From: Lithobates sylvaticus
Lineage: Eukaryota; Chordata; Amphibia; Anura; Ranidae
NCBI GenBank assembly: GCA_028564925.1
Contig: CM053029.1
Location: forward strand, 432,399,893 to 432,463,892
Direction: 5' to 3'
DNA length: 64,000 nt
Within the stretch, counting starts at the first letter, position 1, and the number at the start of each line of letters is the position of its first letter. The notes beneath the pieces are model-generated. The model searched no databases. It saw only the letters and a list, made by a program, of their open reading frames with translations, and had not been told where the DNA came from. The translations under genes and the position numbers were made by a program. Positions 22,009-33,127 of the stretch are shown one piece after another.

Positions 22009-22214
22009 AGTGAAAGCACTTGCTTGAAGTCATTACTGCCAAAGTATGTTCAATCAACTATTAACTCCAAGGCTTCACTTACTTTTTCCTCCAGCACTGT
22101 GAATGTTTAATGGGTGTGTTCAATAAAGACACAAGAAATTACAATTGCTTGTATTTTATCAGCTTAAAGGGGTTGTAAAGGTTAGTTTTTTTTTTAAATT
22201 ACAAACAGTGTATA

Positions 22215-22635
22215 CTTATGCCCCATACACACGGTCAGAAATTCTGCCGTAAAATGTCCGATCGGACCATATTGTCGGAAAACTCGACCGTGTGTGGGCT
22301 CCATCAGACTTTTTCTGTCGGAATTTCCGCCGGAAAAAATTTGAGATCCTGCTCTCAAATTTTCCGACAACAAAATCCGATCTGACTTTTTCCGATCGTG
22401 TGTAGAGAATTCCGACGGACAAAGTGCCACGCATGCTCAGATCAAATTAGGAGACCAAACCTATTGGCTACTAGCCTCTACGTAGTGCCGTCGTACGCAA
22501 CGAACGTCACCACGTTCAGAATGATCGGATTTTCCAAAAACGTTGTCCGACCGCGTGTATGCAACACCAGTGTCGGACAAAATCCGTCGGAAAAAATCTG
22601 ACGGATTTTGTGGTCGGAATTTCCAACCGTGTGTA
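22215..22635. mobile_element. MITE, ACACACGGTCGGA family
   Basis: Left end TTATGCCCCATACACACGGT; right part GGAATTTCCAACCGTGTGTA. Full copies end in TGTGTATGGGGCATAA (see 63010-63033). This one stops at GTGTGTA, exactly where a Tc1 end begins, which fits Tc1 insertion at that TA. Confidence 0.7.
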
Positions 22636-22735
22636 CAGTGGATCTAAAAAGTCTACACACCCCTGTTAAAATATCAGGTTTCTGTGATGTAAAAAAATGA
22701 GACAAAGATAAATCATTTCAGAACTTTTTCCACAG
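22636..22735 (+). mobile_element. Tc1/mariner terminus, third family
   Basis: CAGTGGATCTAAAAAGTCTA followed by CACACCCCTGTTAAAATATC is a typical Tc1-like terminal repeat. Only the first 100 bases remain before the L1-like sequence. Confidence 0.6.
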
Positions 22736-22740
22736 AAAAT

Positions 22741-24195
22741 AGAAGACGAAACATGAAAAAGGAAGGAAAAAGGAGGAGAAGAAAAGAGAAGGAAAGAAAA
22801 AGGGGGAAGGGGGAGAAACAAGAAGTCTAGGAGGGGGGTGATGGGGTGGGAAGGGAGGAGGCATGAGGGTGGTAGGCCCAGGTGAGACGTCTTATGTTGT
22901 GTTTCGCTGTTCTAAGTGGTAAGCATGGCAGTTCCTTCATCGGAGGATATAAATATATTCCAAAGCATCCATGCCTGAGAGTGTTGTTCTTGTTTGTTTT
23001 GAGCTGTCATGACTAAGTCCTCCAATCTTCTGATCTCCTCCACTCTGCGCAGCCACAACCCTATAGTCGGAGGCAAGCTTTTCTTCCACAAAAATGGGAT
23101 GCAAGCTTTAGCTGGGTTCAATAGGTGCCTAACTATCGACTTTTTGTATTTTCGTGACGGGATTGTAGTGGCATGCAGCAGGATAAAGGCGGGATCATCG
23201 CTTATCGTGTAATCCGTGAATTTTTGTGTAATCATTCGGACTGTTGTCCAAAAGTGCTGAAGCAGAGGGCAGGACCAGAAGATGTGGAGGAGCATCCCTT
23301 TATCTGTCTGACACCTCCAGCATTTGTCTGATGTGGCCGGGAAATACTTGTGTAGCCTGTTTGGGGTATAATACCATCTGGTCATGATCTTGTAGTTGAG
23401 TTTCTGTATTTTTGTACAGATAGATGTTTTTAAGGAGAATCTGATAATTGTTTGTTTTTGGGCGCTAGTAAATGTGCGTTTCAGTTTCCCAGTTTTGTAT
23501 GAATGTCAGTTCCGGTTGTTCCTGGGGGAGTTGAGTAGGGCATAGGTTTTAGATAATACCTGGGTTAAAATTCCCTCGTAGTTCCAGTAGTCTTCGAAAG
23601 TCGTCAGGTCATGGTAAAACTGTGCCGGGTTGGGAATTAAATGTAGAAAGTGATGCAGTCGTATTGCTGTCCACAATGGAAGTTGGAATTGCCACTCTCG
23701 TCGGTCAGGGATTGAATGGAGGGCCAGTTATTGTCTATTAAGAAATGTGAGGCTCCCAAACCCTGCTTGTTCCAGGCCGGGGGGGGGGGGAGACAGGGTT
23801 ACCCAATATCGGGTGTAACGGGGAGTTACTAGTGGAGAGGGATGACTATTGTGGTTGCTCCTACCTGGAGGGTTGTACCAATTACGGGGTGTGACTTCAG
23901 TGTTGAGGGCAGTTGGTCTAAACACCAAACCGCTCCTTTCAATGAGGCTTCGGACTGTGGCTGCTCCAATTGTACCCATAATTAGTTTTTATCATGTCGG
24001 TTCCAATCTATTATTCTGCCTAGATAGACTGCCAGGTAGTAATTTTTTAAGTCTGGAAGGGCCAGGCCTCCGTAGTGTTTCGGTAGTGTTAGATAGCGCC
24101 TGCGCAGTCTCGGTTTTGAGTTTGCCCAAAGGAATATGATAAAGATGGAGTGTATTTGCTTAAAGTATTGGGTGGGATCTTGACTGGCAATGCTT
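22741..24195 (-). mobile_element. L1-like LINE, 3' fragment
   Basis: On the minus strand, 23982-24195 encodes FIIFLWANSKPRLRRRYLTL and GGLALPDLKNYYLA. Then 22912-23385 encodes the C-terminal domain: MTRWYYTPNRLHKYFP, CWRCQTDKGMLLHIFWSC. Both are typical of the L1/Tx1 group downstream of the reverse transcriptase. The reverse transcriptase and endonuclease are absent, so this is a 5'-truncated copy. The roughly 600 bases between the two frames contain frame changes or stops. A polypurine/polypyrimidine tract at 22740-22860 lies in the presumed 3' UTR. Confidence 0.82.
22912..23385 (-). pseudogene. LINE ORF2 C-terminal remnant
   Basis: 157 codons ending at a stop at 22912. The cysteine/histidine cluster CWRC...H...C of the ORF2 C-terminus is visible (CWRCQTDKGMLLHIFWSCP), followed by FLWKKSLPPTIGLWLRRVEE. 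It lacks an upstream reverse transcriptase in the same frame, so it is a remnant. Confidence 0.8.
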
Positions 24196-24345
24196 GAAAT
24201 AATATAGAAAAAATAAACTGCGCTCAACAAAAATTAAAAAAATTGGTAATTGTATAGCGTGTAGGCTGTGGCTTAGGTGGGATACACACACAAAAACAAT
24301 ATACAGTCAAAAAAGCTGCGCCAACACCACTATATAAAAATTATA

Positions 24346-25326
24346 TATATACTGCTAACCTAAAAATGGCAGGAAATATCAATTATAAAGTGACATAATT
24401 CACCAATAACTTCTAACTAATAACAGTTAGTACTGATATATGAAAAAATTCTTGTGAAATAAAGTTCATGAATAAATATGAAGAATTCCAGGATGGATCA
24501 CCACGGTGACTTCATATATACTTGTCTGAAGTGAAACAAACCCGTCCACCAGATACCAGTTGCGCTTACCAGATGGCTAAACACAATAAGCGTATATTTA
24601 GCCCCGTCAGCAGCCTGAAGCAGAGGATAGTGTGTCACAGCACCCTGGATCCGTATTGATAATTGGATCGGTATTCACATGTATCCACAGGACCCTTCAT
24701 CCAATTTGCACTTTCATTGTCCAGCTCGTTGGATCTTGCAGCTACCAATTCAGGTCAGATTCTGTTCTTCCATTGATCCACACAGATAATGATCATCAGA
24801 CCAAACGCTGCCAAAAATACAATTCTGAGTGATGTGAAAGCAAAGAACCAGAACGCAGCGTTGAGCCTGAGGTGAGGCTTTGCCGAGGTCTTTCCCAAAC
24901 TAGTACGGGTCTCAGCGCTGCGTTCTGGTTCTGGATCCAATGAGCTGGACAACGACAGTGCAAATTGGATGAAGGGTCCTGTGGATACATGTGAATACCG
25001 ATCCAATTATCAATACGGATCCAGAGTGCTGTGACACACTATCCTCTGATTCAGGCTGCTGACGGGGCTAAATATACGCTTATTGTGTTTAGCCATCTGG
25101 AAAGCGCAACTGGTATCTGGTGGACGGGTTTGTTTCACTTCAGACAAGTATATGTGAAGTCACCGTGTTGATCCATCCTGGAATTTATAGATTCTTCATA
25201 TTTATTCATGAACTTTATTTCACAATAATTTTTTCATATATCAGTACTAACTGTTATTATTTAGAAGTTATTGGTGAATTATATCACTTTATAATTGATA
25301 TTTCCTGCCATTTTTAGGTTAGCAGT
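24346..25326. repeat. Large palindrome (foldback), about 1 kb
   Basis: Left arm 24346-24736 and right arm 24932-25326 are near-perfect inverted copies (CTGCTAACCTAAAAATGGCA against TGCCATTTTTAGGTTAGCAG). The match resumes near the centre: AACCAGAACGCAGCG at 24848 against CGCTGCGTTCTGGTT at 24919. A stretch of about 110 bases in the left arm has no partner. No coding sequence. The right arm ends at a Tc1 terminus. Confidence 0.85.
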
Positions 25327-25330
25327 ATAC

Positions 25331-25728
25331 AGTGGTGTGAAAAAGTGTTTGCCCCCTTCCTCATTTCCTGTTCCTTTGCATGTTTGTCACACTTAAGTGT
25401 TTCGGAACATCAAACCAATTTAAACAATAGTCAAGGACAACACAAGTAAACACAAAATGCAATTTGTAAATGAAGGTGTTTATTATTAAAGGTGAAAAAA
25501 AAATCCAAACCATCATGGCCCTGTGTGAAAAAGTGATTGCCCCCCTTGTTAAAACATACTATAACTGTGGTTGTCCACACCTGAGTTCAATTTCTCTAGC
25601 CACACCCAGGCCTGATTATTGCCACACCTGTTCACAATCAAGGCATCACTTAAATAGGAGCTGCTTGACACAGTAAGGTCCACCAGAAGATCCTTAAAAG
25701 CTACACATCATGCCGAGACCCAAAGAAA
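25331..25728 (+). mobile_element. Tc1-like transposon 5' end (Frog Prince-like family)
   Basis: Starts CAGTGGTGTGAAAAAGTGTT after TATA. A second copy of the phrase (GTGTGAAAAAGTGATTGCCC) at 25524 fits the double repeats inside Tc1 ends. An ATG at 25710 begins MPRPKE, the same start as the Frog Prince transposase of Rana pipiens. Similarity ends seven codons later, so nearly all of the gene is missing. Confidence 0.7.
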
Positions 25729-26489
25729 CCTCACTACATTTCTCCATCTTTCAGTGGGGTATCGACAGCTCCCTAGAGATCTCTCTCTAGACTTCCCATG
25801 GCTCCTTTTCCCATCAGACCTCCGATCTCTCACTGCTCTCTGTAGCTACCTTTTATCTCGACCTAAAAGTGGATGTGTATCTAATTACTATGCAGCTGAT
25901 GATGTCATATGACAATGGTGTTTATACTTTTTAACCACTTCCCGACCGCCCCATGTAGATATACGTCGGCAGAATGGCACGTACAGGCAGAACCACGTAC
26001 CTGTACGTGCCATTCTTCAGGCGCGTGGGGGGTCCGATCGGACCCCCCCCGGCCGGCGGGGACGGTCGGGATCGCTTCAGGAGCGATCCGGGATGAGGGG
26101 ACGGCCAGTGGTTTCTGGCCACCCCCTCGCGATCGCTCCTGGCGAATCAGATGCTTCCTCTGTCTGTGTCAATCAAAACACAGGCAGAGGAAGTGATGTC
26201 ACACTCGGTGCGCCGGTCTATGTGACCGGAACGCCGAGGAGTCAACACACACAGGTTAGTGCACCAACAGTACACTGACACCAGTACACATAGGCACACA
26301 AAACACCCCCCTGTCACCCCCAGATCACCCCCAGATCACCCCCCCCCCCCCCCCCAGTCACAGTGTCACTAATTGCAGTGATCATTTATTTACTGATCAC
26401 TGCATTTAGTGTCAGTGTGACTGTAATAACTGTCAGTGCAGTTAGTTTTAGGTCCAAGGTAGCCCCCCACCCCCCCCCCTAATAAAGGT

Positions 26490-27560
26490 TTAACCCCTTG
26501 ATTGCCCCCCAGGTAACCCTTTCACCCCCTTTTGCCAGTGTCACTAAGCGATCGTTTTTCTGATCGCTGTATTAGTGTCACTGCTGTCGCTAGGTAACCA
26601 TTTTTTTTTTTTAGGTAACCGCCATGTTTATATAGGTTCATAAATAGGTTTATAGGTCAGGTACCCCCATATTACAACCTAAATAAAGGTTTTAACCCCC
26701 TGATTGCCCCTAGAGTTAACCCTTTCACCAGTGATCACAGTATAACTGTCACTGGTGACGCTGGTTAGCCAGTTAGTTATTTCGTTATTTAGGTTCCCCG
26801 TCAGGTTTTTATATAGTGTCAGGTACCCCCATATATTACCTAATAAAGGTTTTAACCCCCTGATTGCCCCTAGTTAACCCTTTCACCCCCTTTTGCCAGT
26901 GTCACTAAGCGATCGTTTTTCTGATCGCTGCATTAGTGTCGCTAGGTAACCAGTTTTTTTTTTAGGTTAACCGCCATGTTTATATAGGTTCATAAATAGG
27001 TTTATAGGTCAGGTACCCCCATATTACAACCTAAATAAAGGTTTTAGCCCCCTGATTGCCCCTAGTTAACCCTTTCACCCCCTTTTGCCAGTGTCACTAA
27101 GCGATCGTTTTTCTAATCGCTGCATAAGTGTCACTGGTGCCGCTAGGTAGCCAGTTTTTTTTTTTTTTTAGGTAACCGCCAGGTTTATATAGGTTCATAA
27201 ATAGGTTCATAGGTCAGGTACCCCCATATTACAACCTAAATAAAGGTTTTAACCCCCTGATTGCCCCTAGAGTTAACTCTTTCACCAGTGATCACAGTAT
27301 AACTGTCACTGGTGACGCTGGTTAGCCAGTTAGTTATTTAGGTTCCCCGTCAGGTTTTTATATAGCGTCAGGTACCCCCATATAATACCTAATAAAGGTT
27401 TTAACCCCCTGATTGCCCCTAGTTAACCCTTTCACCAGTGATCACCGTATAACTGTTACGGGTGACGCTGGTTAGATAGTTTGTTTTTTATACTGTCAGG
27501 GCACCCGCCATTTATTACCCAATAACGGTTTAACCCCCTGATCGCCCGGCGGGTGATATC
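26490..27560. repeat. Tandem array with two alternating unit types
   Basis: CCCCTGATTGCCC recurs at about 26696, 26857, 27048, 27252 and 27404, and as CCCCTGATCGCCC at 27535. Longer units (about 190-205 bp) carry GCCAGTGTCACTAAGCGATC; shorter ones (about 130-160 bp) carry CACCAGTGATCACAGTATAA. Order is long, short, long, long, short, short. Confidence 0.8.
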
Positions 27561-28189
27561 AATTAGGTTTTAGGGTCAAATAAGGTCTGCGTCGCCCCAG
27601 GTTAGTGCCAGCACCGCAAACACCCACGCACAAAGCATACACCTCCCTTAGTGGTACAGTATCTGAACAGATCAATATCTGATCTGATCAGATCTATACT
27701 AGCGTCCCAGCAGTTTAGGGTTCCAAAAAAACGCATTGTTAGCGGCATCAGCCCAGATACCTGCTAGCACCTGCGTTTTCCCCCTCCGCCCAGCCCAGCC
27801 CAGCCCACCCAAGTGCAGTATTGATCGATCACTGTCATTTAGAAAACACTAAGCACACATAACTGCAGCGTTCGCAGAGTCAGGCCTGATCCCTGCGATC
27901 GCTAACAGTTTTTTTGTGGTAGCGTTTTGATTCAGTCGCTAACAGTCAGGAGCTTTTTTACCTGTAAATCTCAAAAAAATAAAAAAATAGTTGTCGTTTT
28001 ATTGTTCTCTCTCTATTGTTGCTCTTTTTTTACTCCATTCTATTCTGCAATGTTTTATTATGTTTTATCATGCTTGCTTTTCAGGTATGTAATTTTGTTT
28101 ACTGTGTTTTAGTGTTAACCATTTTTTTGTTTTCAGGTGCGCCATTCAGTTGCAGCGCGGATTTATTTATCTTGACAGCAACAGTGTTT

Positions 28190-28560
28190 GCTCCCACGAT
28201 ACATAAAGACGCGACTCCAACACTGTAGGAGGTGATTTCACCACCACAGTTAAAAAAAAGAGCATATATGCCGAAGCATGGGGGCAGCAGGGGGGGGGGC
28301 GATTGGCTCCTAATGCTGCGTACATACGGTCGAAATTCCGACGGAGCCTTGCCCCGTGGAAAAGTGCAACCGTGTGTACATGGCATAACTTTTGTGGGAG
28401 GATGCCCCCATGCTTCGGCATATATAAATGGTGCATGTATGCCCATCATTAGAAGTGGGTGGATGAAGGGAGGTATTCTAATGGTGGGCATACCCACCAA
28501 TCAATCTCTTTTTTTCGTTCAGCCAAGAGGCTGCATGAAAAATAAAGATTACAATATATG
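28190..28560. repeat. Hairpin with an embedded MITE piece
   Basis: ATATATGCCGAAGCATGGGG at 28265 pairs with CCCCATGCTTCGGCATATAT at 28406. Between the arms, 28312-28386 carries the two ends of an ACACACGGTCGGA-type MITE (AATGCTGCGTACATACGGTC, CCGTGTGTACATGGCATAA), much shortened. Confidence 0.65.
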
Positions 28561-28689
28561 TCCAGTATGTTGCTGGACTTTGAATGGTTATACCAGAATG
28601 ATGCCTGCAGGTTTAGGTATCATCTTGGTATCATTCTTTTCAGCCAGTGATCGGCTTTCATGTAAAAGCAATTCTAGCGGGTAATTAGC

Positions 28690-29572
28690 CTCTAGACTGC
28701 TTTTACAAGCAGTGGGAGGGAATGTCCCCCCTCCCGGATATAAACCGCGCCATTGGGAAATTGGGAAAGCGTTTTATCACACCGATCTTGGTGTGGTCAG
28801 ATGCTTTGAGGGCAGAGGAAAGATCTAGGGTCTAACAGACCCCAATTTTTTCAAAAAAAGAGTACCTGTCACTGCCTATTGCTATCATAGGGGATATTTA
28901 CATTCCGTGAGATAACAATAAAAATGATAACAAAAGAAAAAAATGGAGGGAACAGTTTTAAAATAAAAAAAAAAAGCTAAATAAATAAAAAAAATTAAAA
29001 AAAAAAAAAAAAAAAGCACCCCTGCCCCCCCTTCTCTTGCGCAAAGGCGAACACAATCGTTGGTCTGGCGTCATACGTAAACAGCAATTGCACCATGCAT
29101 GTGAGGTATCACCGCGAAGGTCAGATCGAGGGCAGTAATTTTAGCAGTAGACCTCCTCCGTGAATCTAATGTGGTATCATGTAAAGGCTTTTAAAGGCTT
29201 TTAAAAATGTATGTAGTTTGTCGCCACTGCGTGTTTGTGCGCAATTTCAAAGCATGTCCTGTTTGGTATCCATGTACTCGGCCTAAGATCATATTTTTTA
29301 TTTCATCAAAAATTTGAGCAATGTAGTGTGTTTTAGTGCATTAAAATAAAAAAAAAAGTGTATTTTTTCCACAAAAAATGCGTTTGAAAAATCGCTGCGC
29401 AAATACTGTGTGGAAAAAAAAAATGCAACACCCACCATTTTAATCTGTAGGGCCTTTGCTTTAACAATATATATAGTGTTTGGGGGTTCAACGTAATTTT
29501 CTTGCAAAAAAAAAAATATGTTTTCATGTAAACAAAAAGTGTCAGAAAAGGCTTTGTCTACAAGTGGTTAGA
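28690..29572. mobile_element. Segment resembling the right part of the TTAA element at 33128
   Basis: It shares, by eye, the T-rich body, the GGTATCACCGCGAAGGTCAG phrase, GTGTTTGGGGGTTC and the final CTACAAGTGGTTAG with the element ending at 34312 and the one ending at 46551. It lies inside the composite element. Confidence 0.5.
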
Positions 29573-29629
29573 AGAGTGGGTGACGTGTGACATAGGCTTC
29601 TAAATGTTGTGCATAAAATGCCAGGACAG

Positions 29630-31090
29630 TTCAAACCCCCCCCCCCAATGACCCCAGGTTGGAAAGTAGACGCCCCAAGCTATTTGCTGAGAGCAATGTT
29701 GAGCCCATTAAATTTTTTTTTTTTTTTTGTCCCAAGAGATTGAATAATGAAAAAAAAAAAATATATATATTTTTTTTTTTTTTACAAAAAGTTGTCACTA
29801 AATGATATATTGCTCAAACATGCCATGGGCATATGTGGAAATACACCCCAAAATACATTCTGTTGCTTCTCCTGAGTACGGGGATACCACATGTGTGGGA
29901 CTTTTTGGGAGCCTAGCCGCGTACGTCACCCCAAAAACCAAGCACCGCCTTCAGGCTTTCTAAGGGTGTAATTTTTTTATTTCACTTCTCACTGCCAATC
30001 ACAGTTTCGGAGGCCATGGAATGCCCAGATGGCATAAAACCCCCCAAAATGACCCCATTTTGGAAAGTAGACACCCCAAGCTATTTGCTGAGAGGTATGG
30101 TGAGTATTTTGCAGATCTCGCTTTTTGTCACAAAGTTTTGAAAATTGAAAAAAGAAAAAAAATATTTTTTTTTCTTTACTTTCTTCATTTTCAAAAACAA
30201 ATGAGAGCTGTAAAATACTCACCATGCCTCTCAGCAAATAGCTTGGGGTGTCTACTTTCCAAAATGGGGTCATTTGGGGGGGTTTTGTGCTATTTTGGCA
30301 TTTTATGGCCTTCGAAACTGTGATAGGTAGTGAGGAGTGAAATCAAAAATTTGCACCCTTAGAAATCCTGAAGACGGTGCTTGGGTTTCGGGGCCCCGTA
30401 CGCGGCTAGGCTCCCAAAAAGTCCCACATATGTGGTATCCCCATACTCAGGAGAAGCAGCAAAATGTATTTTGGGGTGCAATTCCACATATAACTATGGC
30501 ATGTGTGAGCAATATATCATTTAGTGACAACTTTTTTATTTTTTTTTTTTATTTTTATTTTTTTGTCTTTATTCAATCACTTGGGACTAAAAAAAAAAAA
30601 TATTCAATGGACTCCACATGTCTTTCAGCAAATAGCTTGGGGTGTCTACTTTCCAAAATGGGGTCATTTGGGGGGGTTTTGTGCTATTTTGGCATTTTAT
30701 GGCCTTCGAAACTGTGATAGGTAGTGAGGAGTGAAATCAAAAATTTGCACCCTTAGAAATCCTGAAGGCGGTGCTTGGGTTTCGGGGCCCCGTACGCGGC
30801 AGGCTCCCAAAAAGTCCCACACATGTGGTATCCCCATACTCAGGAGAAGCAGCTAAATGTATTTTGGGGTGCAATTCCACATATAACCATGGCATGTGTG
30901 AGCAATATATCATTTAGTGACAACTTTTTGAAAACATTTTTTTTTTTTTTTTTTTTTTTTGTATTTATTCAATCACTTGGGACTAAAAAAAAAAATATTC
31001 AATGGGCTCAACATGCCTCTCAGCAAATAGCTTGGGGTGTCTACTTTCCAAAATGGGGTCATTTGGGGGGGTTTTGTACTTCCCTGCCAT
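29630..31090. repeat. Inverted and direct array of a roughly 390-bp unit
   Basis: AGCAAATAGCTTGGGGTGTC occurs at about 30234, 30618 and 31023 (direct, spacing about 385-405). The reverse complement lies at about 29665 and 30070. Other shared phrases are GGGGTCATTTGGGGGGGTTT and CCAAAAAGTCCCACA. A diverged copy in reverse is at 60880-61150. Confidence 0.8.
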
Positions 31091-31496
31091 TTTAGCACCT
31101 CAAGAAATGAGATAGGCAGTCATAAATTAAAAGCGGTGTAAATTCCAGAAAATGTACTCTAGTTTGTAGACGCTATAACTTTTGCGCAAACCAATAAATA
31201 TACGCTTATTGGCATTTTTTTTACTAAAGACATGTGGCTAAATACATTTTGGCCCAAATGTTTGATTAAAATTGAGTTTATTGGATTTTTCTTATAACAA
31301 AAAGTAGAAAATATCTTTTTTTTTCAAAATTTGCAGTCTTTTTCCGTTTATAGCGCAAAAAATAAAAATCACAGAGGCAATCAAATACCATCAAAATAAA
31401 GCTCTATTTGTGGGAAGAAAAGGACGCCAATTTCGTTTGGGTACAACATTGCATGACCGCGCAATTACCAGTTAAAGCAGTGCAGTGCGAAATTGA

Positions 31497-31610
31497 AAAA
31501 AGACCTCTGGTCCTTTGGCTGCCAAATGGTCCGGGGCTGAAGTGGTTAAATATATGAAAAAAGACCTCTGGTCCTTTGGCTGCCAAATGGTCCGGGGCTG
31601 AAGTGGTTAA
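31497..31610 (+). repeat. Tandem copy of the TTAA element terminus
   Basis: The last 53 bases of the element (AAAAAAGACCTCTGGTCC to AAGTGGTTAA) occur twice, ending at 31549 and at 31610, 61 bases apart. Confidence 0.85.
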
Positions 31611-32060
31611 TCAGGACAGCCCCTGAATTGTTTTTTTGCAGAGCTATCTCCCCAAGGGACCGGCTGACTAGTAGTCAACTAAAATACGACCCCATCTAGT
31701 CCCCGCAGTACCTTCTGGTGGGGACAATGCCCATGTTTGCGCTTGGGTACATGAGGGCACTACTTACAAACTACCCAATGGTGAATTATTTTTACCACAC
31801 ACCCCTGTCAATTGTGGCACGACAGGGGTGATACATCTGATGATTTGCTATTGCAATGCTTTTTACATGGGGAAAACCATCCAGGAGCTCCGACAACGGA
31901 TCAGTGATTATTTATACTACTTTACCAATGGAAAACGTGGTCAAATTTCTGGTTCTGGAAGTCATCCTCCAAGACTCAAGGGATGACAACTTGGATAGGG
32001 CCATCTTACAACGTGAGACCCTGTGGATTGCGAGGCTTAAGACCTCAACATAAAAAAAAT
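31611..32060 (+). mobile_element. Penelope-like retroelement fossil (GIY-YIG endonuclease part)
   Basis: One frame around 31840-31930 reads FYMGKTIQELRQRISDYL, like the GIY-YIG nuclease core of Penelope-like elements. Another stretch near 31985-32045 reads ILQRETLWIARLKTST, which resembles the conserved block downstream of it. No reverse transcriptase is seen, so this is a small 3' remnant. It is broken and looks old. Confidence 0.6.
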
Positions 32061-32784
32061 CAGCAATTTTCAGCAAGTTGCAAACTAGCATTTTTGTGCA
32101 TTTTCAGTTTTTGGACGAAAATGTACTCGTCAACCAAATTATGCTTATTGAATTCAATAATTGTAATTTACCTGACAGATATAGTTATGAAATGAAGATG
32201 GAAGACTGATATGTACAGTAAAGGAGAAATTTACAGGAAAGTAAGTGGAGCGATGACAAATGCAGATGGCACTGATTGATGCATTCATGTCTCAATCTCT
32301 TTCAGTCACAGTGGGTGACACAAACAAGCGGGAACTGCTCAAAAAAAGCATATTATACTGAATCGCCAATTATTATACTGTTAGAGAACAACGTAGGATG
32401 AGTAATCTTCCCATTAGTGCCTTTGGAAACATGCACATTCTTAAAGCCTGAAAGGTAATCTTAGCACAGAGTCTAGAAATATGATGATTCAATATGACAT
32501 GACTCAGGCATCGTGCATGCCAACTTCTATCAGTCTTCCTTACTGTTTGATTATAAACAGCAGTTAGTCACCTTCCCTAGAAAATGCTGTGTACTTGTTG
32601 CAGAGGCGAAACTATGAAAGTCTCCATTGGTAAATCTTCACAGTGTAGACCTCCATGCTAAAAAATGTATGCAGTCTGGCACTCAAGCAGTGCATAGTAC
32701 ATGTTAAAGTTGCCCTGGGTTTTTGGTATTTTAAGCCTGTGCCACCAGAAACAGTAATAGCTGAACTAGATGCTATTGTTGTAG
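32061..32784. other. No gene seen
   Basis: AT-rich non-coding stretch, without recognised repeats, between the Penelope-like remnant and a dispersed repeat. Confidence 0.35.
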
Positions 32785-33127
32785 TTAAAGTGGTTGTAAA
32801 GGCTCAAGGTTTTTAGGTAAAAAACCTTCTGTGTGCAGCAGCCTCCCCTAGCCCCCCTAATACTTACCTGAGCCCCATCTCAGTCCAGTGATGTGCACAA
32901 GAGCAGCGTCTCTCCTGAATCTCTTCCTACTCATTGGCTGAGACAGCCATTGGCTCGCGCTACTGTCAATCACAGCCAGTGAGCTAATGAGGAGAGAGCT
33001 GCTTGCTATGGGGGCACTCGGGAGGAGAGAGGGGTCAGGCACGCTGGTGGAAAAAAATAAGAAGGGTAGGATTGGGGCTGCTCTGTGCAAAATCCCTGCA
33101 CAAAGCAGGTAAGTATAACATGTTTAT
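32785..33127. repeat. Dispersed repeat with GC-rich core, copy 3
   Basis: From TTAAAGTGGTTGTAAAGGC and AAAAACCTTCTGTGTGCAGC to GGTAAGTATAACATGTTTAT. Same family as 17641-18082 and 15000-15365. Its right end is interrupted at a TTAA by the element at 33128. Confidence 0.6.

Larger units (their letters stand above)
18834..22166 (+). mobile_element. Tc1-like transposon of a second family, opened by two insertions
   Basis: Begins CAGTGGCAAGAAAAAGTATG after TA. Its own sequence continues at 19434-19581 and 21486-22166, where TCAATAAAGACACAAG and the transposase remnant lie. A MITE (18917-19433) and a 1.9 kb insertion with target duplication (19582-21472) split it. The right terminus is missing, cut by a MITE fragment (AAAGGGGTTGTAAAGG) at about 22167. 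Pieces without insertions add up to about 0.9 kb. Confidence 0.8.
25931..31610 (+). mobile_element. Composite TTAA-type element with internal arrays
   Basis: Begins TTAACCACTTCCCGACCGCC and ends GGGGCTGAAGTGGTTAA, so TTAA flanks inverted CCACTT ends. Inside are an alternating tandem array (26490-27560), a hairpin with a MITE (28190-28560), a segment ending CTACAAGTGGTTAG (to 29572) that resembles another TTAA element's right end, and inverted plus direct repeats of a roughly 390-bp unit (29630-31090). No transposase is visible. The mixture suggests several TTAA elements merged, not a single unit. Confidence 0.65.

Noticed and set aside
26490-27560. Regularly spaced repeats, considered as a CRISPR array
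   Set aside because: Units of 130-205 bp without short direct repeats and unique spacers, in a vertebrate genome. It is a satellite-like array in a transposon.
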